DNA of 64,000 nucleotides from Pirellulaceae bacterium (GTDB lineage Bacteria; Planctomycetota; Planctomycetia; Pirellulales; Pirellulaceae), in assembly GCA_028280445.1 (NCBI GenBank), contig JANQLU010000136.1:124001-188000 (forward strand), given 5' to 3'. Both the position numbers and the translations under genes were made by a program. The notes under the pieces were generated by a model. That model saw only the letters and a program-made list of their open reading frames with translations. It was not told the DNA's origin and searched no databases. Below are positions 16,850 through 26,397 of the stretch, piece by piece. The stretch's first letter is position 1. Each line of letters begins with the position of its first letter.

Positions 16850-18465
16850 TTTCCAACTCGCAACTGTTCGTAAAACTGCTGCAGCCGCTCGCCATACCGA
16901 TTCATGATCTGCTGACGCCGTAAACTTGATTTGGCGGTCAACAACCCATTGTCAATCGTGAATGGTTCGTCGGCGATCATGATCGCTCGAATTTGTTCGG
17001 TCGGAGATTCATCAACCAGGCACTGATCAACACGTTGTTGAATCATGGCAGCTCGATCCAGAACATTTGAATCGTGGGTGTCCATATTTTCTTGATCAAT
17101 CACGATCAGAGCCGTGAGAAAATCTTGCTGGTCACCCACCACCATGGATTGTGCGATCAGCAGGTCTTCGTTCAACAACGATTCGAGGTAAACCGGTGAA
17201 ATGTTTTTTCCACCCTTGGTCACAATCAGCTCTTTTTTTCGACCAACAATAAAAAGAAACCCGTCTTGGTCGATTTCACCGATATCGCCAGTAGAAATCC
17301 AGCCATCGCTAATGGTGGCTGCGGTCAGCTCCGGGTCTCGAAAATATCCCTGCATCACATTCTCACCACGGGCAAGTATCTCTCCATCATCGGCCAGCCG
17401 AATTTCCACGGCTGGAACAACCTGGCCCACACTTCCGCGACGAATCGCGCCCGGCCGATTGGACGTAATCACTGGAGAAGTTTCGGTCAAACCATACCCG
17501 ACAATCAGTTGTACGTTTCGATCCCAATAGTAATCAAACACTCGCCCCGCGATCGCCGCACCACCACAATTCGCGATACGTATCCGTCCGCCCAGCAAAC
17601 TCCGCAGCGCATCGGAATTTTCCAATTGATCTGTATCACGGAGCCACCGCCAAAATTTTTCGTAATAATACGGCACGGCATTCAGATAGGTTGGACGCAC
17701 TATCTGCAATTCATCCATGACGTGCTCGCGTCCGTTTGAAATGACCAACCGACTGCCTGATCGAATCCAGGTGTAAATATCGCAAACACGCGCAAAAATA
17801 TGTGTCATCGGCAGAATGCATAACCGAATATCATTTTCATCGAGATGCAACGTCGCCAGTTTAGACTCGACATTGCTGACAACATTTTTTTGAGACAGCA
17901 TCACGCCCTTGCTTTGCCCTGTCGTCCCTGATGTGTACAGGATCGAAATCAACTGGTTTTCATCGAGCTGTGATTCGGCCATTTGCTGATTCAAATAGGC
18001 TTGGCTGTCGCCCGACCATGGTTGTTCCCAGTTGGCGATCGACTTCACCTCCGTGGCGGAAACGGCTGAATTGCCAAACACAATCGTTTCGTCATCGTGC
18101 AGTGCCGGTTGGATTTTTTTCAATTGATCTGGTTCGCCGACAATGATTGCCTTCGGCCGACAGTGTTCGACCAGCGTGGCGATTTGCCGGGTCGTCGAAA
18201 GGGCATGAAACGGAATATGTACAGCGCCACAAAACTGGATGGCCAAGTCATTGAGAATCCAATCGACGCTGTTGGCTCCGACATGAGCAACAAAGTCGCC
18301 GGGTTCGATCGACACCTGTTTTAAAGCCTGGGTTCGCTGGGCAACGGCGTCGGCAATTTGTTGCCAAGTCAACCAGTTGAGTTTCTGACACTCGATATTT
18401 GCCAATGCGCGCGCTGAGTGAGAACTCGCAACGCGATTCAGAAAATATTGTGGAACGGTCGTCAT
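16837..18465 (-). CDS. fadD: Long-chain acyl-CoA synthetase (AMP-forming)
   Basis: 542 residues of the ANL superfamily. The phosphate-binding loop TSGTTGQSKG is at 178-187. GYGLTETSP and the ISTGDIGEIDQDGFLFIVGRKKELI stretch supply the adenylate and hinge contacts, and KGGKNISP gives a C-terminal domain Lys. It activates fatty acids to acyl-CoA in the cytoplasm. Its ATG overlaps the stop of the preceding beta-oxidation gene by four bases (ATGA), so the two are translationally coupled. The missing partners (acyl-CoA dehydrogenase, thiolase) are elsewhere. The long-chain specificity is inferred from similarity to the FadD/FAA group and is not proven. Confidence 0.86.
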   Translation of the reverse strand: MTTVPQYFLNRVASSHSARALANIECQKLNWLTWQQIADAVAQRTQALKQVSIEPGDFVAHVGANSVDWILNDLAIQFCGAVHIPFHALSTTRQIATLVEHCRPKAIIVGEPDQLKKIQPALHDDETIVFGNSAVSATEVKSIANWEQPWSGDSQAYLNQQMAESQLDENQLISILYTSGTTGQSKGVMLSQKNVVSNVESKLATLHLDENDIRLCILPMTHIFARVCDIYTWIRSGSRLVISNGREHVMDELQIVRPTYLNAVPYYYEKFWRWLRDTDQLENSDALRSLLGGRIRIANCGGAAIAGRVFDYYWDRNVQLIVGYGLTETSPVITSNRPGAIRRGSVGQVVPAVEIRLADDGEILARGENVMQGYFRDPELTAATISDGWISTGDIGEIDQDGFLFIVGRKKELIVTKGGKNISPVYLESLLNEDLLIAQSMVVGDQQDFLTALIVIDQENMDTHDSNVLDRAAMIQQRVDQCLVDESPTEQIRAIMIADEPFTIDNGLLTAKSSLRRQQIMNRYGERLQQFYEQLRVGNQSS

Positions 18466-20597
18466 GATCGACTGGAATAGAATTTCGTATTGGCTTGCAC
18501 CATGTCCAGCAATCGCTGATGCGGAGCAAATCGTGAATCCTGTTCGATTTTATCGAATTGCTTCATCTGTTCGACGGCCGCGCCGATTTCTTTCCAATCC
18601 GACCAAAACAACAATCCGCCTTTGTTGGCGGGATAACCGAGACCGAGTTGCAGACAAAGATCGATGTCGCGAACGTCGTCGACGATTCCCTCATCCAAAA
18701 TGGCGCAAGCCTCCTGCAGCATTGCATATGTGAGTCGCAGTTGGATGGTTTCCGAGTCGAGTTTATCTGTCGAGGTCGTGTATTCATCGATCAGATCCAC
18801 CATTGCCGCATTAGCGGGAGCTTTCTGCTGCGGTAACGAATTCAAATCAAAATTCGAATAGTCGTAGTAGCCGATACCATTTTTGTGCCCCAAGTATTCC
18901 GCTTTGATCACTTTTGGGATCAAAGGCGAAAGAAAAACGCTTTCCGGGTTGCGCACGTAACGCATTTTTCCGGCGTGATAGACCACGTCATTTCCAATCA
19001 AATCCATCATCTCGAACGGACCCAACGGAAAACCATATTCGCGCATCGCGTCATCGATTTCTTCGAGAGTGTTTCCTCCCTGGATCACACGGTGGGCTTC
19101 TTCGAAGTAGGGGCTCAATAAACGATTGACAATGAAACCTGGCCCGTCGTTCATCACGATCGGAGTTTTACGAAAATTTCTTGTGACATTGATAATCGCA
19201 GCAACCGAGTCGTTGTGAGTTTGCGAGCCACGAATCACCTCGACCAGGCGAGACTGGGCAATCGGGCTACAAAAATGAAAGCCCACAAAACGCTGCGGAC
19301 CGCCGGCACTGGATTCCAGATCGGCCAGCGGAATGACCGACGTGTTGGTTGAAATGATCGCGTCATCCCGTACGATTTCGGACATCTGTTGAAACAGTTC
19401 GCGTTTTTCATCGGTGTCTTCGAGAATCGATTCGATGATCAAATCACAATCGGAAAACGCAGCAAGATCACCAGCGATCGAAAGTTTGGAATCGTCCGCT
19501 TGCGGCGCCACGATTTCTTTCAGCTTTTCCAAAACTTCCGGAGTGCGATCAAAAGCAATCACGGAATATCCGGCTTTGAGAGAAAGCTCGACCAGCCCCG
19601 CCCCCATCTGGCCGCAACCCACGATACCGATGGTTTTGATCTCTGGTGGTTTTGATTCGGCGACAATCGCTGCGCCGCTTTTCCTGGCACGCTCGTTGAG
19701 GAAAAAACTGTTTAACAACCCGGCACAGTTGTCACTGCCATAAACATGGGTCATGGCCGTGGACTCACCGCGACACGCCGTCTGAAAATCATCATTCGCC
19801 GTATCGATCATATGTTCGAGAACAATTTGTGCGGCAACATTGTCGACATCGTCGGTGGCATGGATTTGGGGAATGAGATCGTTTTTGATTTGTTGGAGAT
19901 CATCCGTCGTTTCACGAGCCGCCAACATTTTCTTTCGTGCCGCAACAAAATTTTGCGATTGAATTTCGGACTCGATAAGGTCCACGGCCGCTGACACCAG
20001 GTTTTCGGCTTCAACGACCTGACTGACGGCCCCGAGCTCAAGCGCTGTTGTACTGTCGATTAATTTGGCAAGTGCCGTCATTCGAGCCGCAGCAGACACT
20101 CCAATCAATCTGGGCAACATACAAGTGCCAGCCCAACCCGGTACCAACCCGAGTTTCGTTTCCGGCAAACCCAGGACGGTACGACGGTCGTTGGATGCAA
20201 CGCGCAAATCGCACCACAACGCGAGTTCGAATCCACCCCCGACACATGCGCCGCGAATGGCTGCGACGACGGGAAACGGGTTGGATTTAAATCTTGCAAA
20301 AATCTTTCGACCGTCTTCGCAAAATTTCACGATTTCTTGATCCGACCAATCGAGCGTGTTTGCGATTCGTACTAAATCGGCACCGGCAACAAAGATTTTT
20401 TCCTTGGCCGATTGGATCACGACTCCGCGAATATCGGCAGCCACTTTGTCAATTTCGTCCCAAGCCTGGTCGAGATCGGCAAACATTTGTTCGGTCAAAA
20501 CATTCGCACTTTTTTGCGGCATGTCCAACGTCACGAGGACCATTTGATTTTCCAGCGGCGAAATCTGAAGACAATCGTTTTGAAATTGAACTGGCAT
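18462..20597 (-). CDS. fadJ: Bifunctional enoyl-CoA hydratase / 3-hydroxyacyl-CoA dehydrogenase
   Basis: 711 residues with two enzymes. Residues 1-190 are a crotonase fold with RGACVGGGFELALWCDLRVA and GLPETKLGLVPGWAG; the two catalytic Glu positions of the FadB family (FEL and PET) are retained. From about residue 320 the NAD-binding Rossmann motif IGIVGCGQMGAGLVELSLKA begins the 3-hydroxyacyl-CoA dehydrogenase part, followed by the helical C-terminal domains (GFIVNRLLSPYFEEAHRVI). It carries out two consecutive steps of beta-oxidation. It is the first gene of an operon with fadD. The thiolase subunit is not encoded here. FadB versus FadJ cannot be told apart by reading, so the symbol is provisional. 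Confidence 0.88.
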   Translation of the reverse strand: MPVQFQNDCLQISPLENQMVLVTLDMPQKSANVLTEQMFADLDQAWDEIDKVAADIRGVVIQSAKEKIFVAGADLVRIANTLDWSDQEIVKFCEDGRKIFARFKSNPFPVVAAIRGACVGGGFELALWCDLRVASNDRRTVLGLPETKLGLVPGWAGTCMLPRLIGVSAAARMTALAKLIDSTTALELGAVSQVVEAENLVSAAVDLIESEIQSQNFVAARKKMLAARETTDDLQQIKNDLIPQIHATDDVDNVAAQIVLEHMIDTANDDFQTACRGESTAMTHVYGSDNCAGLLNSFFLNERARKSGAAIVAESKPPEIKTIGIVGCGQMGAGLVELSLKAGYSVIAFDRTPEVLEKLKEIVAPQADDSKLSIAGDLAAFSDCDLIIESILEDTDEKRELFQQMSEIVRDDAIISTNTSVIPLADLESSAGGPQRFVGFHFCSPIAQSRLVEVIRGSQTHNDSVAAIINVTRNFRKTPIVMNDGPGFIVNRLLSPYFEEAHRVIQGGNTLEEIDDAMREYGFPLGPFEMMDLIGNDVVYHAGKMRYVRNPESVFLSPLIPKVIKAEYLGHKNGIGYYDYSNFDLNSLPQQKAPANAAMVDLIDEYTTSTDKLDSETIQLRLTYAMLQEACAILDEGIVDDVRDIDLCLQLGLGYPANKGGLLFWSDWKEIGAAVEQMKQFDKIEQDSRFAPHQRLLDMVQANTKFYSSRS

Positions 20598-20737
20598 CTT
20601 GGGCGTTTGATAGATGGCGAAATTGCTGAAATCTTGTGCTTTATGCTAAAGAAAAACTCATTCGTTGATAGTATGGCGTGAAGGTTTCGAAAAGATGGGT
20701 TATATTCGAAACAGACTGATTCAAAAGGCAAAAAACA

Positions 20738-21355
20738 ATGTCAAACCCTGAAAACATTAAACCAGAAAAAACGAACCTGACCACGATTGCCATTTTTGGC
20801 GCCCTGATTTTGGCCGCGGTCGCGATGCGTGTTTGGGGGAATATTCCCAATTTTCAACCGGTTGCCGGTTTGGCGCTGTTTGCCGGATTTTTGTTTCCCA
20901 AAACTCGTTGGGCGGTTGCCGGAATTTTGTTGCTGATGTTTGCCAGCGACTATTTGATTGACTGGTTGAAATATGACGTGTTTACAGAAAATTACCCGTG
21001 GCAGTTGATGTTGACGGTTTATGGCTGTTTTTTATTGCCAATTTTGTTTGGGTCGTTTTTACGCCGATGGCGAGAACGCATGTTACCACTGGCCACTGGC
21101 GTCATCGGCTGTTCGATCGTATGCAGTGTTTTGTTTTTTCTGATTACCAATTGGGCCTGTTGGCAATGGCAAGTTGTTTCCATCTATCCCAAAACACTCG
21201 CCGGCCTCGGCGAATGTATGGCAGCGGGATTGCCATTTGTCCGCGCTACCATTGTCGGTGATTTGATTTTCAGTTTGATTCTGTTTGGCGGCTGGTATGC
21301 TATTAAGGAACTGGGGCTCGCTTCGACTCGCCAGAGCGTGGTTTCGGACCAGTAG
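20738..21355 (+). CDS. Membrane protein, DUF6580-like
   Basis: 205 residues with about five or six transmembrane helices. The pattern NFQPVAGLALFAGF near residue 45 and YPKTLAGLGECMAAGLPFVR with TIVGDLIFSLILFG near the end are the signature of a widely distributed bacterial family of unknown role (DUF6580) that looks like the substrate-binding component of small transporters. The start ATG at 20738 is preceded by a run of A/G. The gene diverges from fadJ. Its 3' end overlaps the convergent secreted-protein gene by 53 bases. The function is unknown; a vitamin or metabolite transporter is a guess from the fold. Confidence 0.78.
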   Translation: MSNPENIKPEKTNLTTIAIFGALILAAVAMRVWGNIPNFQPVAGLALFAGFLFPKTRWAVAGILLLMFASDYLIDWLKYDVFTENYPWQLMLTVYGCFLLPILFGSFLRRWRERMLPLATGVIGCSIVCSVLFFLITNWACWQWQVVSIYPKTLAGLGECMAAGLPFVRATIVGDLIFSLILFGGWYAIKELGLASTRQSVVSDQ

Positions 21356-22838
21356 GAATTCTCAACTGCAAAAGCTGTTTGGAGGTTGATTGGAGTTGAG
21401 CGTACAGTCGTTGAGTTCTGGTTTTGTCGAGTTTCGTTGATCGAACCGGTGCATCGCTGATTTTTCCGATTTCCAAACGTAACTGCTGTGCGATTTGCAA
21501 TATCTCGCTTTTGTTTTTGTCCGTCAAAACCAATGACATGCCGGCTGGTTTGCGTCGATCTTCGCCAGCCATGGCGACAACCAGCGTGTTGAGCAACAAT
21601 TTTATTTCTTGGCGTTTTAAATTGATTTGGTAATTCGGAATTTCAAAACTGTTTCGAGTTTTAGATCGTTGTTGGTTCGGATCGGTGTTTTGTCTTTGAA
21701 ACTCTCCTTCGTTGGGGTCGCTGATACCGGGGTTATCCAGGTTTTGTTGGCTCGATTTGTTACTGAGCTTTTGCGGACGTTTGCCGGTATAAATTATTGC
21801 GTTTTCTTGAACCCACCGAGAATAGTCCTGAACGTCGACGGCCAGCTGTTTTGATTTCTCGGCTAGGAATTCGAGCGAATCATTGACCATTTGCTTGACC
21901 AGATGTTGGGTCTCGGCGTGTTGACCAAAATTGAGTTTAGAAAATGCCGCGATGGCATCGTTTCGAAGCCAGTTCCTCAGGTTTTTGTTAGCGATCAACC
22001 CAGCAAGTTTTTTGGCGACAGCGTTACCCGTCCCTGGGTCTCCGAGATTGCCGAGAACTCGTGTGGCAATTCGTTGTTGGAAATAAATCGCATCGTCTTT
22101 ACTTTTCTGTCCTGTATAGGTCTGATCGAGGATGGTTAACATTCGGTCGCGGATCCCCTGGTGACTCGTGGCATTGATCCGGTGATTCTTGAGTAGGCGA
22201 TCGATTTCCGTGTGACGCTCGATCCCTTGCATGGCAACGATTTTCAAATGCAATGGGCGGCCGGCGGCGTCGATGGTGGCAATCATATAATCCAAAGCTT
22301 GTGTCATCGGAACGAGCGGAACGGGCTGAACGCCTTTAGTCGCCTCACGGCGGTTCAACGCGGCAATCAGGCTCATGGCGTTGATTTGAGAACAGGGGTG
22401 ATAGTTGCCTTCGCAGATTTTTTTGCAATAAGGAAAAATCAATCGATCCAGCACGTAATCCCGCGCGTCGTTTTGGCGTGCATTGCCCAAATACTGCCGA
22501 ATCAGACGATCGCGATCTTCGCCAAATTTGATTTTGGTGTCATCGTAATGTGTGATCCGCGGCAGGAAATATCCCGCCAAGAATTTGTCCAACGTGTTTT
22601 GATTTTGAGTGTAGTCGAGATCGCCACGAAGGATTTTGCGAAAGTCCTGTTCCAATTGATGGAGTGCATTTTTTGCCAATAATGTACGATTTTTGAGTCC
22701 ACCGTTGCCAACCTCTTTAGCATCGAGATCTTTAAAACTCGCATCGACCGAATCACGCGCGTAGGATTTTGCCTGGCCGTTGACATGCGCGGCTGTAAAA
22801 AAGCAAAACGACAACACCAGTAACATCAAAAATCGCAT
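21303..22838 (-). CDS. Secreted helical-repeat protein, paralogue A
   Basis: 511 residues with a signal peptide (MRFLMLLVLSFCFFTAAHVNGQ). The mature part is helical, probably HEAT/armadillo-like, with repeats such as VLGNLGDPGTGNAVAKKLAG. It aligns over most of its length with its neighbour at 22996-24594: shared blocks include FRKILRGDLDY, YCKKICEGNYHP and HLKIVAMQGIERHT. The pair is a tandem duplication. The last third is polar, with Asn/Gln-rich linkers. No enzymatic motif is seen; it probably has a structural or scaffolding role outside the cytoplasm. Its 3' end overlaps the convergent membrane-protein gene, which is unusual for such long genes. Confidence 0.8.
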   Translation of the reverse strand: MRFLMLLVLSFCFFTAAHVNGQAKSYARDSVDASFKDLDAKEVGNGGLKNRTLLAKNALHQLEQDFRKILRGDLDYTQNQNTLDKFLAGYFLPRITHYDDTKIKFGEDRDRLIRQYLGNARQNDARDYVLDRLIFPYCKKICEGNYHPCSQINAMSLIAALNRREATKGVQPVPLVPMTQALDYMIATIDAAGRPLHLKIVAMQGIERHTEIDRLLKNHRINATSHQGIRDRMLTILDQTYTGQKSKDDAIYFQQRIATRVLGNLGDPGTGNAVAKKLAGLIANKNLRNWLRNDAIAAFSKLNFGQHAETQHLVKQMVNDSLEFLAEKSKQLAVDVQDYSRWVQENAIIYTGKRPQKLSNKSSQQNLDNPGISDPNEGEFQRQNTDPNQQRSKTRNSFEIPNYQINLKRQEIKLLLNTLVVAMAGEDRRKPAGMSLVLTDKNKSEILQIAQQLRLEIGKISDAPVRSTKLDKTRTQRLYAQLQSTSKQLLQLRIPTGPKPRSGESKRAPVP

Positions 22839-22933
22839 ACATCACCTCGGAAAAAAAGTTGTTGCGATTCAACGTTACCGATGGGTTTGCGGACGCGTCA
22901 AAACAATGTCTGGTCGAAACCGGATTCGCGCAT

Positions 22934-22970
22934 AAAAAAACAGCGGTCGATGTCGAGTTCGACCGCTGTT
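22934..22970 (-). terminator. Terminator after secreted paralogue B
   Basis: AACAGCGGTCGA and TCGACCGCTGTT form a 12-bp stem with an eight-base loop, followed on the minus strand by a run of seven T. It separates the two paralogues. Confidence 0.85.
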
Positions 22971-22995
22971 GTTGTTTTTTGCAACGAATCAAAAA

Positions 22996-24594
22996 TTAAC
23001 CACCATCGAGCGGGCTAACTTCCGTAGCCGCTTTCTTTCGGTCACCTGCTTTCGCTCCACCCTTTTTAGGAGCAACGATTGCCATTTTCTCAATGTTCGT
23101 CGCCGCCTCGTTGAGGGTTACTCGAAGACGCTCGGTTAAAGCTTGATCGAATTCTTCTTCAGTGTAATCACGCGCGTCGTACTTGTCGCCAAACAATGCG
23201 ACATCCATACTTCGCATACTTTTTCGCAGGATCAGGGCAATTTGTTCGAACTTTGCTGCTTCCGCGTTGCTGACTTTAGCCGCCAAACCGCCTCTGGTTT
23301 TCATATCTTCGCCATACAACGCAATCGCAACCGTATTGGAAACCGTTTTGATATAACGTCGACACAAATTCAAACGGTAGTTGGGCAATTCAACCTTTGG
23401 CTTGGTGCTTTTCTTCGATTTGCCGCCTGTTTCAAACTCACCACCGATTTGTGCATTGGCTTGTTGCAGCGTTTCACTCTTGTCTTTTTCCGTTTTTTCT
23501 TTCGTCAAATCTTTTCCCGAGAAAACCAAAGCGTTTTCTCGAATGCGTTTTAAATCCGTCGTAACGACGACAGATTGTTCCCGGACAAAATTAGAGACCA
23601 TTTTGACGCTGTCATTAGCCATTTGTTTGATCAGATTTTCAGTCTCTACTTGTTTATCAAAATTGAGTTTTGCAAACGCTTGTACGGCATCGTTTCGAAG
23701 CCAGATTCTTAGTTTCTTGTCGGCAATCATACCGGCTAATTTCTTGGCGACTTCGTTACTCGATCCTGGATCCCCCAAGTGCCCCAGCACTCGTGCAGCA
23801 ATTCGCTGCTGAAAATAATTGACATCGTCCTCGCTCTTCGCTCCGGTATAGGGTTGATCGAGCACTTTCAGCATCCGGTCGCGGATGCCATTGCGACCTG
23901 TCGCGTTAATGCGCCGATTTTGCAGCTGACCGTCGATTCCCGTGTGACGCTCGATTCCTTGCATGGCAACGATTTTCAAATGCAATGGGCTGGAATCATT
24001 GTCCAGCGTTGAAATCATGTAAGTCAAAGCCTGAGTCATTGGAACCGGAGGAAGAGGGGTGTCACCTTTGACCGATTCACGACGGTTCAAGGCAGCAATC
24101 AAGCTCATCGCGTTGACCTGAGAGCCGGGATGATAATTGCCTTCGCAAATTTTCTTGCAATAAGGCAAAACCAAATTGTCCAAAACATAGTCACGCGCAT
24201 CGTTACGACGGGCATTCCCCAGATACTGACGAATCAACCGGTCGCGTTCCCGGCCAAATTCAATTTTTGTATCGTCGTAGTGCGTCATTCGTGGCAGGAA
24301 ATATCCCGTCATGAATTTGTCCAACGTGCTTCGATTTTGAGCGTAGTCCAAATCTCCGCGAAGGATTTTGCGAAAGTCTTGTTCCAGAGTCAGACGCGTT
24401 TTATCAACCAGTGTTTTGCGACTTTTGAACTCTTCCTTGCCGACAGCATCGGCATCAAAATATTTCAAACTCGCATCGATCGAATCGCGTTTGTAGGACT
24501 TGTCCTGCGCCAACAATGTGCAAGGTGTTCCAAGGAACAACAAGACAAGGAACGACAGTACAACAAGCTTGCATTTTTTGGTCATCGAGTTCAC
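22996..24594 (-). CDS. Secreted helical-repeat protein, paralogue B
   Basis: 532 residues with signal peptide MTKKCKLVVLSFLVLLFLG...LLAQ; the ATG at 24594 or a Met four codons later may be used. The body has HEAT-like helical repeats, including VLGHLGDPGSSNEVAKKLAG, and shares the blocks FRKILRGDLDY and NDARDYVLD with the paralogue at 21303-22838. The C-terminus is basic and Gly/Ala-rich and differs from paralogue A. It has a terminator of its own and so is transcribed separately. No catalytic residues are recognised. A repeat-type scaffold secreted to the periplasm or surface is the simplest reading. Confidence 0.8.
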   Translation of the reverse strand: MNSMTKKCKLVVLSFLVLLFLGTPCTLLAQDKSYKRDSIDASLKYFDADAVGKEEFKSRKTLVDKTRLTLEQDFRKILRGDLDYAQNRSTLDKFMTGYFLPRMTHYDDTKIEFGRERDRLIRQYLGNARRNDARDYVLDNLVLPYCKKICEGNYHPGSQVNAMSLIAALNRRESVKGDTPLPPVPMTQALTYMISTLDNDSSPLHLKIVAMQGIERHTGIDGQLQNRRINATGRNGIRDRMLKVLDQPYTGAKSEDDVNYFQQRIAARVLGHLGDPGSSNEVAKKLAGMIADKKLRIWLRNDAVQAFAKLNFDKQVETENLIKQMANDSVKMVSNFVREQSVVVTTDLKRIRENALVFSGKDLTKEKTEKDKSETLQQANAQIGGEFETGGKSKKSTKPKVELPNYRLNLCRRYIKTVSNTVAIALYGEDMKTRGGLAAKVSNAEAAKFEQIALILRKSMRSMDVALFGDKYDARDYTEEEFDQALTERLRVTLNEAATNIEKMAIVAPKKGGAKAGDRKKAATEVSPLDGG

Positions 24595-24909
24595 TCAGCC
24601 TCAAAGGGAATCAAAGGTTGACGAAAATGTCAAAAATGGATGGAAAACAGCTATCTTTAGGATACCTATCGGAGTCGATACGTGTCAATTTACGGCAAGG
24701 AATACAAGCGTTTTCGACAAATTTGAACAAAAACCCGTTTGTACACGTTGAACCGAAAAAAACGCGCGAACCAAAGGGCGGATCATGACGTTTGTAACGT
24801 GGTCCACGAGCTGGGTCGAGCCGCAAAACCCCGAATTATTGGTGTTTGGCGGCCAGTGAGTTTTGCGTAAAACATGGTTAATTCAGTCAACCAAAAAGGA
24901 GTTTGGGTT
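24595..24909. other. Intergenic region between secreted paralogue B and SAF protein
   Basis: About 315 bases holding divergent promoters. I see no RNA gene, strong hairpin or dispersed repeat. AAGGAG lies seven bases before the ATG at 24910 and fixes that start. Confidence 0.5.
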
Positions 24910-26346
24910 ATGAAAGCCTCTGTTCGTCAAATTCTGACCGTGGTGTTTTGCCACACTTTATTGCTGGCAATTCTGGTTTCCGCCAATTTCGCACAAGAAA
25001 CCAAAAAACAAACAACCGCCGTGGTGGTCGCCTCTCGCACGATTGAAAAAGGCGAAACACTGAGCCTGAAAAACATGTCGACCATGTCGTGGCCCAAACA
25101 ATTGACCCCCGATGAAACCATTTGCTGCCCCGTCGTCGTCCAAGGCAAAAAAACAAATTGTCGGATTGCCAAAGGAATGCCGATTCAGCCCAGTCACTTT
25201 CAAAAACAACAGAATGCAATCAAACTCAGACCCGGTCATGTCATTGTCTCGATCAAAATTTCACCCGAGAGCGCCCTCAGCGGATTAATCAAAAAACCAA
25301 ATCGCCGTGTCAATCTGATCGCTGTTGTTCGAAAAGACAAAAAAATCACCAAAACGTTGTTGCAAGACGTTCGAGTATTCAAAATCAACCCCTCGACGAA
25401 CAAAAATCGTGCGACGGTCAGCCTTGAAGTAAAATCGAAAGACGCTGAAAAAATCGTATTGGCTCAGCAGATTGCCGAGATCAAATTGATGCTGCCTGCG
25501 AACAAAAAAGCAGCGACACCCGTGTCGTCTCCGAAAGCGCTTGCTAAAGCTGCCACACCACCGGAAGTATTTCAGATTAAAGAGTTTCGAGACAAAATCA
25601 GTGGCCAACTCAAGGCCACACTGGCTGACATCGAAAACCTGTCAGGAGTGAATCGCGATGGCAAGCAAGGTTGCCCACTGGCAGATTCAGAATTCGAAAA
25701 AAGCCTCCATCGTCAATTTGCCAAAAAAAAATACCCACCACAGCTTCCTCCCCGAACTTCGACAATTCCGCCGACCGTTTCATCGTTTCCAAACCATGTG
25801 ATTCAAGATCCCTATTCGCTACCAACGGGCGTTCCGAATTATTCCAAACCCATTGGTTTTCCATCGATCTTGCCTCCGTCGGTTGGTAAGAAAAATACCG
25901 TGCCTCAGCTGCACCCACTGCATCCTCTGGCAAAATCGAATCCAACGCTTCCGCCTTGCAATTGCCCTGCGCCAAATTGTTGCCCCCCAATTACACGTCC
26001 TCAATCGCCTTCCGTGGCAAATCGTCTTCCTGTCACAGGATTGCCATCACCGACTCCTCGACTGTATCCTGCCGCACCGCGAACTTCCCCGCCGCATAGC
26101 ATCAACTGGCGGCCTTATGCTACGGCTTCGGCACACAGTAAGCCGCTCACGATGGTTTCGTCGGACATGCGCAGTCAATTTCGGAAAACGGCCAAGCTGC
26201 TGGACCAATATGCGGCAGAGTTCGAAAACCAGAACAATTACCAGCGAGCCGATGAATTGCATGCGATGGCGAAAAAAATTCGGGAATTGGTCCGAGTAAA
26301 ACCACGCCCAGCAAAACCACAGCGGACAGCTCGGTATCCTCGCTAA
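24910..26346 (+). CDS. Orphan SAF-domain / CpaB-RcpC-like secreted protein
   Basis: 478 residues when started at the ATG at 24910, which has a near-perfect AAGGAG site; an ATG at 24874 lacks one. Residues 1-28 are a signal peptide or anchor. Residues 36-98 form a SAF domain (AVVVASRTIEKGETLSLKNM) and residues 105-190 resemble the RcpC/CpaB part (LRPGHVIVSIKISPESALSG). In the Tad/Flp pilus system CpaB lies at the outer membrane secretin, but no other Tad genes are nearby. The C-terminal half is a long Pro/Ser-rich linker with a Cys cluster (PPCNCPAPNCCPP) and a short helical end. The gene is transcribed alone. It may serve an unlinked Tad pilus or a different assembly. Confidence 0.75.
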   Translation: MKASVRQILTVVFCHTLLLAILVSANFAQETKKQTTAVVVASRTIEKGETLSLKNMSTMSWPKQLTPDETICCPVVVQGKKTNCRIAKGMPIQPSHFQKQQNAIKLRPGHVIVSIKISPESALSGLIKKPNRRVNLIAVVRKDKKITKTLLQDVRVFKINPSTNKNRATVSLEVKSKDAEKIVLAQQIAEIKLMLPANKKAATPVSSPKALAKAATPPEVFQIKEFRDKISGQLKATLADIENLSGVNRDGKQGCPLADSEFEKSLHRQFAKKKYPPQLPPRTSTIPPTVSSFPNHVIQDPYSLPTGVPNYSKPIGFPSILPPSVGKKNTVPQLHPLHPLAKSNPTLPPCNCPAPNCCPPITRPQSPSVANRLPVTGLPSPTPRLYPAAPRTSPPHSINWRPYATASAHSKPLTMVSSDMRSQFRKTAKLLDQYAAEFENQNNYQRADELHAMAKKIRELVRVKPRPAKPQRTARYPR

Positions 26347-26397
26347 ACTCGGTTTCACATATCGACGGGTGAACCGCGTTCGTGTTAATTTATCAGC

